DNA of 29,252 bases from an uncultured Lachnospiraceae bacterium. Its GTDB lineage: Bacteria > Bacillota > Clostridia > Lachnospirales > Lachnospiraceae. Both the position numbers and the translations under genes were made by a program. Location: contig CAJUMB010000037.1 of assembly GCA_910587105.1 (NCBI GenBank), forward strand, positions 1 to 29,252, written 5' to 3'. Below the pieces are notes generated by a model that worked only from the letters and a program-made list of their open reading frames with translations, had not been told where the DNA came from and did no database searches. This document shows, piece by piece, positions 14,803-22,414 of the stretch (its first letter is position 1; the number at the start of each line of letters is the position of its first letter).

Positions 14803-16242
14803 ATGAATTATTCCATGCTGGTTTATATTCTTGGATCTGTCATCAAGATTGAAGGGATTTTTCTGGCGCTTCCAAGTATTACAGCTGTTATATATCAGGA
14901 AAAATGTCTGTGGGCATTTTTAATTACCATGATCTCCTGCCTGGCCATTGGAATCGGTCTTACATGGAAAAAACCGTCTAATATGGCTTTTTATTCAAAG
15001 GAGGGATTTCTGGCAGTATCTTTAAGCTGGGTGTTTTTGAGTATTTTTGGCTGTATTCCCTTTGTGATAAGCGGGGAAATCTCGTCTTTCACAGATGCGC
15101 TGTTTGAAACCATTTCCGGCTTTACCACTACAGGGGCCAGTATATTAAGTGATGTGGAGGCATTATCCAAGAGTATGCTGTTCTGGCGCAGCTTTACCCA
15201 TTGGATCGGGGGGATGGGGGTTCTGGTGTTCATTCTGACCATCCTGCCTGCCTCAGGGGGACATCATATGTATCTGATGAAAGCGGAGAGCCCTGGACCG
15301 TCTGTGAGCAAGCTGGTTCCCCGGGTGAAACAGACGGCACGTATTCTTTATTCCATTTATTTTGTAATGACTGTGATAGAGATTGTGCTGTTGCTGGCGG
15401 GGGGAATGCAGCTGTTTGATGCGGTCACATTGTCAATGGGGACGGCAGGAACCGGGGGATTCGGCGTGCTCAATGACAGTGTGGGGTCTTATACCCACTA
15501 TATGAGGAATGTGATCACCATTTTTATGATCCTCTTTGGGGTGAATTTTAATGTTTATTATCTGCTCATGTGTAAGAAGTGGAAACAGGCTTTCCGGGTG
15601 GAAGAAGTGCGTACATATCTGGGGATTATTCTTTTTTCCATTGTTGTGATTACTTTTAATGTGAGGAGTTTTTTCCCCAGCATCGGGGAGGCTTTTCAGC
15701 AGGCGGCTTTTCAGGTGGGCTCGGTGATCACCACCACCGGATATTCTACGGTGGATTTCGGGCAGTGGCCCCAGCTGTCCCAGTCAATACTGGTACTGTT
15801 GATGTTTGTAGGCGCCTGCGCAGGCAGTACGGGGGGCGGTATCAAAGTATCCAGGATTTTGATTATGGTGAAAAGTATTAAGCGGGAACTGCATACCATG
15901 GCACACGCCCGTATGCGCATGAAAATTAAGATGGACGATCATGTGGTGGAGCAGGAGACTCTGCGTTCCATCTATGTATTTTTCATTTGCTGGCTGGTGG
16001 TCTTTGCCGGCTCTATGCTTTTAGTCAGTGTGGACAACTTTGATTTTACTACGAATTTTACGGCAGTGGCTGCAACCCTGAATAATATTGGACCCGGATT
16101 GAGCCATGTAGGGCCTTCGGGAAATTTTGGGGATTTTTCTCTGTTCTCAAAATATGTACTGATGTTTGATATGCTGGTGGGACGTCTGGAGATTTTTCCC
16201 ATGATTGCGCTGTTCCATCCGGGAATCTGGCGCAGACAGTAA
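14803..16242 (+). CDS. trkH: Trk potassium channel subunit TrkH
   Basis: 479-residue membrane protein of the TrkH/KtrB/HKT superfamily with four pore repeats. The filter-region glycines are visible in ISGFTTTGASIL, GTAGTGGFGVL, VITTTGYSTVDFG and LNNIGPGLSHVG. The arginine-containing last-repeat helix (DMLVGRLEIFPMIALF) is also present. With TrkA it makes a K+ uptake system in the cytoplasmic membrane. The ribosome site is weak (AAAGG about 13 nt from the ATG), which suggests coupling to trkA expression. A strong terminator follows. Confidence 0.95.
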   Translation: MNYSMLVYILGSVIKIEGIFLALPSITAVIYQEKCLWAFLITMISCLAIGIGLTWKKPSNMAFYSKEGFLAVSLSWVFLSIFGCIPFVISGEISSFTDALFETISGFTTTGASILSDVEALSKSMLFWRSFTHWIGGMGVLVFILTILPASGGHHMYLMKAESPGPSVSKLVPRVKQTARILYSIYFVMTVIEIVLLLAGGMQLFDAVTLSMGTAGTGGFGVLNDSVGSYTHYMRNVITIFMILFGVNFNVYYLLMCKKWKQAFRVEEVRTYLGIILFSIVVITFNVRSFFPSIGEAFQQAAFQVGSVITTTGYSTVDFGQWPQLSQSILVLLMFVGACAGSTGGGIKVSRILIMVKSIKRELHTMAHARMRMKIKMDDHVVEQETLRSIYVFFICWLVVFAGSMLLVSVDNFDFTTNFTAVAATLNNIGPGLSHVGPSGNFGDFSLFSKYVLMFDMLVGRLEIFPMIALFHPGIWRRQ

Positions 16243-16264
16243 GAAAATGCTGAATAGTGAAAGG

Positions 16265-16304
16265 ATAGACCGAGTGTATAGGAAAGACTGTACACTCGGT
16301 CTAT
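16265..16304. terminator. Bidirectional terminator after trkH
   Basis: ATAGACCGAGTGTA (16265-16278) and TACACTCGGTCTAT (16291-16304), a perfect 14-bp stem between convergent trkH and the hemolysin III gene, then TTTTG. Confidence 0.85.
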
Positions 16305-16325
16305 TTTGTGAGCCGGAGGATTTGA

Positions 16326-16991
16326 CTATGCCAGAGGCATAGAACACACATAAACGTACATAACAATAAAATGACAGGCACTTCCCAGCATGACGAAAAT
16401 ATGAAAAATTTCGTGGGAGCCAAAATATAAATGCCGTTTGTCAAAAAGGGGAACTTTCAGCCCGTAGATGACGCCTCCGATGGTGTAAATAATGCCGCCG
16501 GCCAGCAGCCAGCCAAATCCTGCGGCAGGTAATGCGTGGAACAAAGGGACGAAGGCCAGTACACACAGCCAGCCCATTCCGATGTAGAGAACGCTGGATA
16601 CCCATTTGGGGCAGGTAATCCACAGCGCTTTCAGTAAAATGCCCAGCAGTCCCACAGCCCAGACCAGCCCGCACAGCACATAGCCCAAGCGGTTGTGCAG
16701 GACGATCAGGCACACAGGTGTATAGCTTCCGGCAATCATGACGCTGATCATCATATGGTCCATTTTCCTCAGACGACGATTGACTGCTTCCGTGGAATCA
16801 ATGGAATGATAGAGGGTGCTTGAAAAATACAGCAGGATCATGGTGAGGATGAAAATGCTCAGGGCGAAGATGTGGAGCCCATTGGTCTGCCGGGCAGCTT
16901 TTAAAAGAAGCGGGATGGCTCCGGCCATTGCCAGGACCATGGCAATACCGTGGGTAATTGCGCTGACGGGGTCTTTTAGTTTTAATGTCAT
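16326..16991 (-). CDS. Hemolysin III / PAQR family membrane protein
   Basis: 221 residues, seven membrane helices. PAQR-type metal-site motifs are intact: DPVSAITHGIA near the start, SSTLYHSID, the GSYTP helix end, and the C-terminal HEIFHIFVMLGSACH with three His. Bacterial members (YqfA, HlyIII) are named from a Bacillus cereus hemolysin, but most probably act in membrane homeostasis, and cytolytic activity should not be assumed. GGAGG is 7 nt before the ATG. It is divergent from spoVT and convergent with trkH. Confidence 0.93.
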   Translation of the reverse strand: MTLKLKDPVSAITHGIAMVLAMAGAIPLLLKAARQTNGLHIFALSIFILTMILLYFSSTLYHSIDSTEAVNRRLRKMDHMMISVMIAGSYTPVCLIVLHNRLGYVLCGLVWAVGLLGILLKALWITCPKWVSSVLYIGMGWLCVLAFVPLFHALPAAGFGWLLAGGIIYTIGGVIYGLKVPLFDKRHLYFGSHEIFHIFVMLGSACHFIVMYVYVCSMPLA

Positions 16992-17092
16992 AGGGATACC
17001 TCCAATAATAAAAACGATTTAATATAGTTATCAATACTACGTATAATGTTTAATAATACTATAACATGTTTTTCAAAAATTGCAAGCCTTTT

Positions 17093-17121
17093 GCATATTT
17101 TTTCTCCTTTTACCAATACTA
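17093..17121 (+). promoter_or_regulatory. Candidate sigma-G promoter of spoVT
   Basis: GCATA (17093-17097), a 17-nt spacer and AATACTA (17115-17121). This is close to the forespore sigma-G pattern (GnATA and CATnnTA), and sigma-G is the known driver of spoVT in B. subtilis. Confidence 0.4.
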
Positions 17122-17150
17122 TGGGTACAAGCAAAAGGAGGAAAATAAAG

Positions 17151-17696
17151 ATGAAAGCAACGGGAATTGTCCGTAGAATTGACGATTTGGGCCGGGTGGT
17201 CATTCCCAAAGAGATACGCAGGACATTACGAATTAAAGAAGGTACACCTCTGGAAATTTTTACAGACCGAGAGGGAGAGATTATACTGAAAAAATATTCT
17301 CCGATTGGAGAGTTGAGTATTTTTGCGAAAGAATATGCAGAAGCGCTGAGCCAGACAACAGGATGTCTGGCGTGTATCACAGATCATGACCAGGTGGTTT
17401 CTGCGGCAGGCCCTTCCCACAAAGATTACGCGGGGCGGGCCATCAGCCGGGATCTGGAAGAACTGATCACCAATCGGGGAATTCACAAAGGCAGTGAGGG
17501 AAAGGAAAAATCCATTCCGCTTACAGAAGGACAGAGGGATTTTCCCAGCCTGCAGGTAATCTGGCCCATTATCAGCGCTGGAGATACCATCGGCTCTGTG
17601 ATTCTCGTAGGGGAAGCCGGACAGGCTATGGGAGAGGCAGAGCAGAAATTGGTTCAGACAGCGGCAGGTTTTCTGGGACGTCAGATGGAACAGTGA
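17151..17696 (+). CDS. spoVT: Stage V sporulation protein T, AbrB-family regulator
   Basis: 181 residues. The N-terminal swapped-hairpin AbrB domain begins MKATGIVRRIDDLGRVVIPK and covers about 1-52. A GAF-like domain follows (about 60-180). This two-domain form defines SpoVT, which tunes forespore genes late in spore formation and germination readiness. AAAGGAGG lies 9 nt before the ATG; a longer in-frame start at 17046 lacks a ribosome site and would run through the promoter. The gene stops 8 nt from the convergent M15 peptidase gene. It confirms a sporulating host. Confidence 0.96.
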   Translation: MKATGIVRRIDDLGRVVIPKEIRRTLRIKEGTPLEIFTDREGEIILKKYSPIGELSIFAKEYAEALSQTTGCLACITDHDQVVSAAGPSHKDYAGRAISRDLEELITNRGIHKGSEGKEKSIPLTEGQRDFPSLQVIWPIISAGDTIGSVILVGEAGQAMGEAEQKLVQTAAGFLGRQMEQ

Positions 17697-17704
17697 TGGA
17701 ACAG

Positions 17705-18244
17705 TCAGAGCTGATGATATTCTTCTAATGTGATATTTGAAAAAGATAAATAGAGTGCAGGTGTTTTTGTTACAAACCGGATATGCCAGGGTTCCCAGGC
17801 GTATCCGGTTATATTTTCTTTTCCTCTGGGATATCGAAGGATAAATCCATATATAGGTCCGTAGTTTTCCAGAAATTCATATTCCCGGGTTTTGGCGAAA
17901 TCCTCGGTCAGGTCAAATTCCGCAGCAGGACAGGAGACATCCAGAGCCAGACCAGTCTGGTGTTCGCTGCATCCGGGCGGGGCCACATAGGAACTGCGGC
18001 TGTTTTGGTAAATTTCTTTTTGACGGGTATAGGAACGGAATCCGGAGATTCCCCAGAGTGAAAGGCCCTGTTGATACGCTTTTTGGAATAGCTCTTCAGC
18101 GGCAGTGGCGGCCTGGGCGCGCAGAAGCCTTTTAGGGCATCCAGGCGGTGCCTGGAAAGGAATTCGCGGCTCTGTCAGGTCTTTGGGTATATAATCTGGG
18201 TTCAGCGGATGAGTCCGGTTTACCAGCAGGAGATAAGCGGACAT
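17705..18244 (-). CDS. M15 family D,D-peptidase (VanY/DacB-like) without signal peptide
   Basis: 179 residues of LAS-type zinc carboxypeptidase fold. The zinc and catalytic set is intact: SEHQTGLALDVS (His95, Asp102) and EPWHIRF (Glu151, His154). These enzymes cut the terminal D-Ala from peptidoglycan precursors or act on D-Ala-D-Ala. Most have a signal peptide or membrane anchor; this one begins MSAYLLLVNRTHPL with neither, and its AGGAGG sits 6 nt from that ATG. It may act in the cytoplasm, as VanX does, or be exported another way. The ribosome site is inside the stem of the 18247-18297 hairpin. Confidence 0.88.
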   Translation of the reverse strand: MSAYLLLVNRTHPLNPDYIPKDLTEPRIPFQAPPGCPKRLLRAQAATAAEELFQKAYQQGLSLWGISGFRSYTRQKEIYQNSRSSYVAPPGCSEHQTGLALDVSCPAAEFDLTEDFAKTREYEFLENYGPIYGFILRYPRGKENITGYAWEPWHIRFVTKTPALYLSFSNITLEEYHQL

Positions 18245-18246
18245 GA

Positions 18247-18297
18247 AAAACCTCCTGGTTTAGCGATTTTTTATTTTATGATTGGCCAGGAGGTTTT
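18247..18297 (-). terminator. Hairpin ending pncB and masking the next ribosome site
   Basis: AAAACCTCCTGG (18247-18258) and CCAGGAGGTTTT (18286-18297) make a perfect 12-bp stem with a 27-nt loop. On the minus strand the second arm ends in GGTTTTTC and contains the AGGAGG of the M15 gene. It can act as terminator for pncB, as translational block for the M15 gene, or both. Confidence 0.6.
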
Positions 18298-18302
18298 ATG
18301 CA

Positions 18303-19772
18303 TTATTTTTTCTTGAGTGTTTCTGTACCCATTTCGTCCAGAAGCTGCTTTTTCAGAGTATACAGCTTCTCAGAGAGATCCACATAGACCTCCTGGGGAT
18401 TGACCAGGCGTCTGGACTCGTCCCATAAAGTATCCAGTTCTCTCTGGCAGATGTCTCTCAGATCCATCACACTGGGGGAGGTGTACACCTGTCTGCCTTT
18501 CTGGAAAATGGGAACAAGGAGTTCCCGCAGAGTGTAGCTGCCCCCGGGGATTCTCGTTCTTTTCCAGGTGTCAATGGGGTCAAAGATGATCATGGTTTTG
18601 GAATCGTCGAAGGATTCGTCCGCCAGGCAGATTAAGTCTGCTTTGATTTTCCTGTTATTTTTATTGTAAATCCGGTAAATGGTTTTATTTCCGGGATTGG
18701 TAACCTTTTCTGTATTTTCGGATATTTTAATCTTAGGGATAAAAGGTTCTCCGCTCTTGTGCTGGATGGCAGCCAGCTTGTACACACCGCCGAAAGCGGG
18801 ATTTCCCTTGGAGGTAATCAGGTTGGTGCCCACACCCCAGGAATTTATCCGGGCTCCCTGAGTTTTCAGGCTGAATATCAGGTTCTCATCTAAGTCGCTG
18901 GAGGCAGAGATGATGGCGTCAGGGAAGCCTGCATCGCAGAGCATCTGATATGCCTGTTTTGACAGGTAGGCCAGGTCGCCGCTGTCCAGGCGGATGCCGT
19001 ATTTTTTCGGCTTGATGCCCTTTTCGCGCATTTCCTGGAAGATACGTATGGCGTTGGGAACACCGGAATTTAAGGTATCATAAGTATCAGCCAGCAGAAT
19101 ACACGCGTCCGGATATAGTTCAGAATAAGTTTTGAAAGCGGTATATTCATCGGGAAAGCTCATGATCCAGCTGTGGGCATGGGTTCCCAGCACGGGAATG
19201 TCAAACATCTGGCCGGCCAGCACGTTGGAGGTACCGATACAGCCTCCGATTACAGCCGCTCTGGCGCCGTAAATACCCGCATCCGGCCCCTGGGCCCTGC
19301 GCAGTCCGAATTCCATCACACCGTCGCCTTTCGCGGCATACGCCACACGGGAGGCTTTGGTGGCAATCAGGCTCTGGTGGTTGATGATATTTAATATGGC
19401 AGTCTCAATCAACTGTGCCTCCATTACCGGGGCGATGACTTTCACCATAGGCTCCCTGGGGAAAATAACTGTACCCTCTGGGATGGCATAGATATCTCCG
19501 CTGAAATGGAAATTGCGCAGGTATTCCAGGAAATCTTCTTCAAACAGTTGAAGGGAGCGCAGGTACTGGATGTCTTCAGAGGAGAAAGAAAGATTGTCAA
19601 TGTATTGAATCATCTGCTCCAGTCCGGCCATGATGGCATAACTGCCGTGGAAGGGATTGTCACGGTAAAATACATCGAAAATGACCGTCTGGCTGCTGGG
19701 ATTTTTGAAATATCCCTGCATCATGGTTAATTCATATAAATCTGTCAAAAGTGTCAGATTTCTGGGTTCCAT
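18303..19772 (-). CDS. pncB: Nicotinate phosphoribosyltransferase
   Basis: Makes nicotinate mononucleotide from nicotinate and PRPP with ATP hydrolysis, the salvage entry to NAD. 489 residues, the longer Firmicutes form. Opens with NLTLLTDLYELTMMQGYF, typical of the family. It carries the conserved GTHAHSWIMSF containing the catalytic-site His, and the RLDSGDLAYLSKQA phosphoribosyl-binding block. AAAGGAG precedes the ATG by about 8 nt. Standalone transcript; the hairpin at 18247 follows. Confidence 0.97.
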   Translation of the reverse strand: MEPRNLTLLTDLYELTMMQGYFKNPSSQTVIFDVFYRDNPFHGSYAIMAGLEQMIQYIDNLSFSSEDIQYLRSLQLFEEDFLEYLRNFHFSGDIYAIPEGTVIFPREPMVKVIAPVMEAQLIETAILNIINHQSLIATKASRVAYAAKGDGVMEFGLRRAQGPDAGIYGARAAVIGGCIGTSNVLAGQMFDIPVLGTHAHSWIMSFPDEYTAFKTYSELYPDACILLADTYDTLNSGVPNAIRIFQEMREKGIKPKKYGIRLDSGDLAYLSKQAYQMLCDAGFPDAIISASSDLDENLIFSLKTQGARINSWGVGTNLITSKGNPAFGGVYKLAAIQHKSGEPFIPKIKISENTEKVTNPGNKTIYRIYNKNNRKIKADLICLADESFDDSKTMIIFDPIDTWKRTRIPGGSYTLRELLVPIFQKGRQVYTSPSVMDLRDICQRELDTLWDESRRLVNPQEVYVDLSEKLYTLKKQLLDEMGTETLKKK

Positions 19773-19993
19773 AGTGTTCTCCTTTTTCCGCTGGGTGTCT
19801 TTGTCAGCGGGCGTTTATTTTAACTATAACATTCTGCTTTTTTTTCTTCAATAGATTCCATAGAGTTTATATAAAATTTACTTGTGTTTTGGGGAAAATC
19901 AGGTTACAATACGCTCTAAACATTTTTTGGTTGTGGAATGGTTGTTTTGTAATTTCCGATAAATATTTTTTGTGTGTTCAGGAGGTAGAGTTA

Positions 19994-21175
19994 GTGACGG
20001 ATTTTCTGGTACGCAGGTTTGTGAAAAATTATGAGCATATACAGTGGACGGAAGTGAGAACCAGCTATGGCATGTTATCCAGCAGTGTGGGGATATTCTG
20101 CAATATCCTGCTGTTTTTGGTGAAGCTGCTTGTGGGTATTTTGATGCACAGTATTGCGGTGACGGCGGATGCGTTCAACAATTTGTCAGATGCGGCTTCT
20201 TCTGTGATCAGCTTTGTGGGGGTGAGAATGGCGGGGAAGCCTGCAGATAAAGAACACCCTTTTGGACACGGACGCGTGGAATACATCGCAGCCTTTATTG
20301 TATCTTTTTTTGTCATCCAGGTGGGATTTACGTTTTTTAAATCCAGTGTGGGGAAAATCATGCAGCCGGAAGAGATTTCTTTTGAGCTGGCTCCCTTCTT
20401 GATTTTGGCGCTGTCTGTACTGGTTAAGGTATGGATGGGTGCTTTTAACCGGAAGCTGGGAAAGCGGATTGATTCTAAAGTTATGCTGGCTGTGGCTGCG
20501 GACTCCATGGGGGATGTGGCCACCACATCGGTGACTATAGCATCTATTTTAGTATACCGGATTCTGGGATGGAATATTGATGCCTATGCGGGGATTATTG
20601 TATCCCTTCTGGTGGTCTGGGCGGGAATCGGAATTGCCAGGGAAACATTAAAGCCGCTGATCGGGGAACCCATTGACCCTCTGTTATATCAGGAAATTAC
20701 CAGGCTGGTGGAGAGTTTTGATGGGATTGTGGGAACCCATGACCTGATCGTACACAATTACGGACCCAATCTGAGTATGGCATCTATCCATGCAGAAGTT
20801 CCCAGGGAGGCAGATATTGAGAAATCCCACGAAATCATTGACCAGGCAGAGCGGAAAGTGCTGCGGAAACTGGGGGTCTATCTGGTGATACATACGGACC
20901 CCGTGGAAGTACAGGACCAGTGGGTTCTGGGGGTGAAGAAGCAGTTAAAAGGCGTGCTGGGCGAGATTGATTCAGAACTGGATTTTCATGATTTTCATCT
21001 GGTGCAGGAAGATGGGCAGGTGCATCTGGTTTTTGACTTGGTGACGCCCTATGATTATGGAGAGCAGATGCAGGACCAGCTGAGGCTGCAGGTGATGGAA
21101 GCTATGCAGGATAAGGACTCCAGATATCAGTGCGTGATTACTATGGATAAGAGCTTCGTGGGGGAGAGTTCCTAA
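19994..21175 (+). CDS. Cation diffusion facilitator, probable metal exporter
   Basis: 393 residues from the GTG start, chosen because AGGAGG lies 8 nt before it; an ATG at 19889 would add 35 non-conserved residues. Six membrane helices, then a C-terminal cytoplasmic domain (from about 210) with a ferredoxin-like part. The metal site in helix 2 is NNLSD (in ADAFNNLSDAASS) and in helix 5 DSMGD. The HPFGHGRVEY loop is a family hallmark. The N/D-DxxD set rather than HxxxD suggests Mn2+ or Fe2+ over Zn2+, an inference from subfamily motifs. It exports metal in exchange for protons. An extra 110-residue C-terminal extension makes it longer than YiiP. Confidence 0.93.
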   Translation: MTDFLVRRFVKNYEHIQWTEVRTSYGMLSSSVGIFCNILLFLVKLLVGILMHSIAVTADAFNNLSDAASSVISFVGVRMAGKPADKEHPFGHGRVEYIAAFIVSFFVIQVGFTFFKSSVGKIMQPEEISFELAPFLILALSVLVKVWMGAFNRKLGKRIDSKVMLAVAADSMGDVATTSVTIASILVYRILGWNIDAYAGIIVSLLVVWAGIGIARETLKPLIGEPIDPLLYQEITRLVESFDGIVGTHDLIVHNYGPNLSMASIHAEVPREADIEKSHEIIDQAERKVLRKLGVYLVIHTDPVEVQDQWVLGVKKQLKGVLGEIDSELDFHDFHLVQEDGQVHLVFDLVTPYDYGEQMQDQLRLQVMEAMQDKDSRYQCVITMDKSFVGESS

Positions 21176-21243
21176 AGCGTGTCTGGAAATAAACGGTTTA
21201 AAACAGGCACAGGAAAATTTTTTAAAAAAATTTAAAAAAGTAC

Positions 21244-21272
21244 TTGCATTTCAAATCCAGTTAAGATATAAT
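21244..21272 (+). promoter_or_regulatory. tRNA-Gln promoter
   Basis: TTGCAT (21244-21249), 17 nt and perfect TATAAT (21267-21272), about 17 nt before the tRNA. Confidence 0.7.
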
Positions 21273-21289
21273 ACGTTTTGTCAAGAAAT

Positions 21290-21361
21290 TGGGCTATCGC
21301 CAAATGGTAAGGCAACGGACTCTGACTCCGTCATTTCAAGGTTCGAATCCTTGTAGCCCAG
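21290..21361 (+). tRNA. tRNA-Gln, anticodon CTG
   Basis: 72 nt. The acceptor stem TGGGCTA (21290-21296) pairs with TAGCCCA (21354-21360), followed by discriminator G. The anticodon arm is ACGGA-CTCTGAC-TCCGT, with anticodon CTG reading CAG. The T-arm contains GGTTCGAATCC. CCA is not encoded. Confidence 0.96.
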
Positions 21362-21368
21362 CTGATAG

Positions 21369-21400
21369 AGGCTGTTGCAGGTAAATGCAGCAGCCTTTTT
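21369..21400 (+). terminator. Terminator of the tRNA
   Basis: AGGCTGTTGCA (21369-21379) pairs with TGCAGCAGCCT (21386-21396) with one G-U pair, then TTTTT. The space 21401-21542 holds no other feature than the cvfB ribosome site. Confidence 0.85.
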
Positions 21401-21542
21401 GTACGTATGGGAAATTGATCCCCTGTACGGCAAAACCCGCTGGGAATGGCACCCACGGAAACTGGATGATGGCTCTGCCGGATGATTTCTTGTTGGGCCT
21501 GCACATGTTTGAAAAACATAGGAATCTACAAAAGGAGATTTT

Positions 21543-22400
21543 ATGATCGTATTAGGAAAAAGACAAATATTATACGTTGTGAAAAAGGTGGACTTTGGTG
21601 TTTACCTGGCAGAGAAAAGCGCAGTTGGACTGGAAGAGCCGGAAGAAAAGGTTCTGCTTCCCAAAAAACAGGTGCCGGAAAATATTCTGATGGGGGATGA
21701 GCTGGAGGTTTTCATATACCGGGATTCGATGGACCGGCTCATCGCTACGGTTCAGGAGGTGCTGATTGAGAGAGAACAGACCGCAGTGCTGAATGTGGCG
21801 GACACCAGCCGTATCGGAGCCTTTTTAGACTGGGGACTGGAAAAAGACCTGCTGCTTCCTTTTAAGGAGCAGACTATGCCGGTGAAAAAAGGCGATCAAT
21901 GTCTGGTGGCGCTGTATGAGGATAAGAGCCACAGACTGTGTGCCACAATGAAAGTCTACCCGTATCTTCATGTTCAGTCCCCTTACGGACTCAATGACAC
22001 CGTAAAGGGCAGAGTCTATGAAATTAGCAAAAGGTTCGGCGTATTTGTGGCTGTAGATGATCAATATTCTGCGTTGATTCCGGCAAAAGAGGCCCAGGGG
22101 AACTACCGGGTCAATGATATTCTGGAGCTGAGGGTGACTCAGGTGAAGGAAGACGGAAAACTAAATGTGAGCGCCAGGAAGAAGGCCTATGTCCAGCTGG
22201 AAGAAGATGCCCATATGGTGCTGGAAAAAATGGAGGCAGCAGGCGGTGTGCTGTTTCTGGATGATAAGTCGGACCCGGCATTGATACAGAAAAGCCTGGG
22301 AATCAGCAAAGCAGCCTTTAAGCGTGCGGCAGGGCATTTGAAAAAAGAGGGAAAGATCAGTCTGGAGCCGGGGAAAATAGTCATAAAGAAGACGAAATAA
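21543..22400 (+). CDS. cvfB: S1-domain RNA-binding protein CvfB
   Basis: 285 residues with three S1-like OB repeats (about 3-65, 70-135 and 145-215). The third is recognisable from NDTVKGRVYEISKRFGVFVA. A C-terminal winged-helix follows (about 225-282). That order is the CvfB family, RNA-binding proteins linked in Staphylococcus to virulence gene expression. AAGGAG lies 5 nt before the ATG. The stop is 14 nt upstream of dnaE, so the two are probably one operon. Confidence 0.9.
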   Translation: MIVLGKRQILYVVKKVDFGVYLAEKSAVGLEEPEEKVLLPKKQVPENILMGDELEVFIYRDSMDRLIATVQEVLIEREQTAVLNVADTSRIGAFLDWGLEKDLLLPFKEQTMPVKKGDQCLVALYEDKSHRLCATMKVYPYLHVQSPYGLNDTVKGRVYEISKRFGVFVAVDDQYSALIPAKEAQGNYRVNDILELRVTQVKEDGKLNVSARKKAYVQLEEDAHMVLEKMEAAGGVLFLDDKSDPALIQKSLGISKAAFKRAAGHLKKEGKISLEPGKIVIKKTK

Positions 22401-22414
22401 GCGGGGGATGACCA

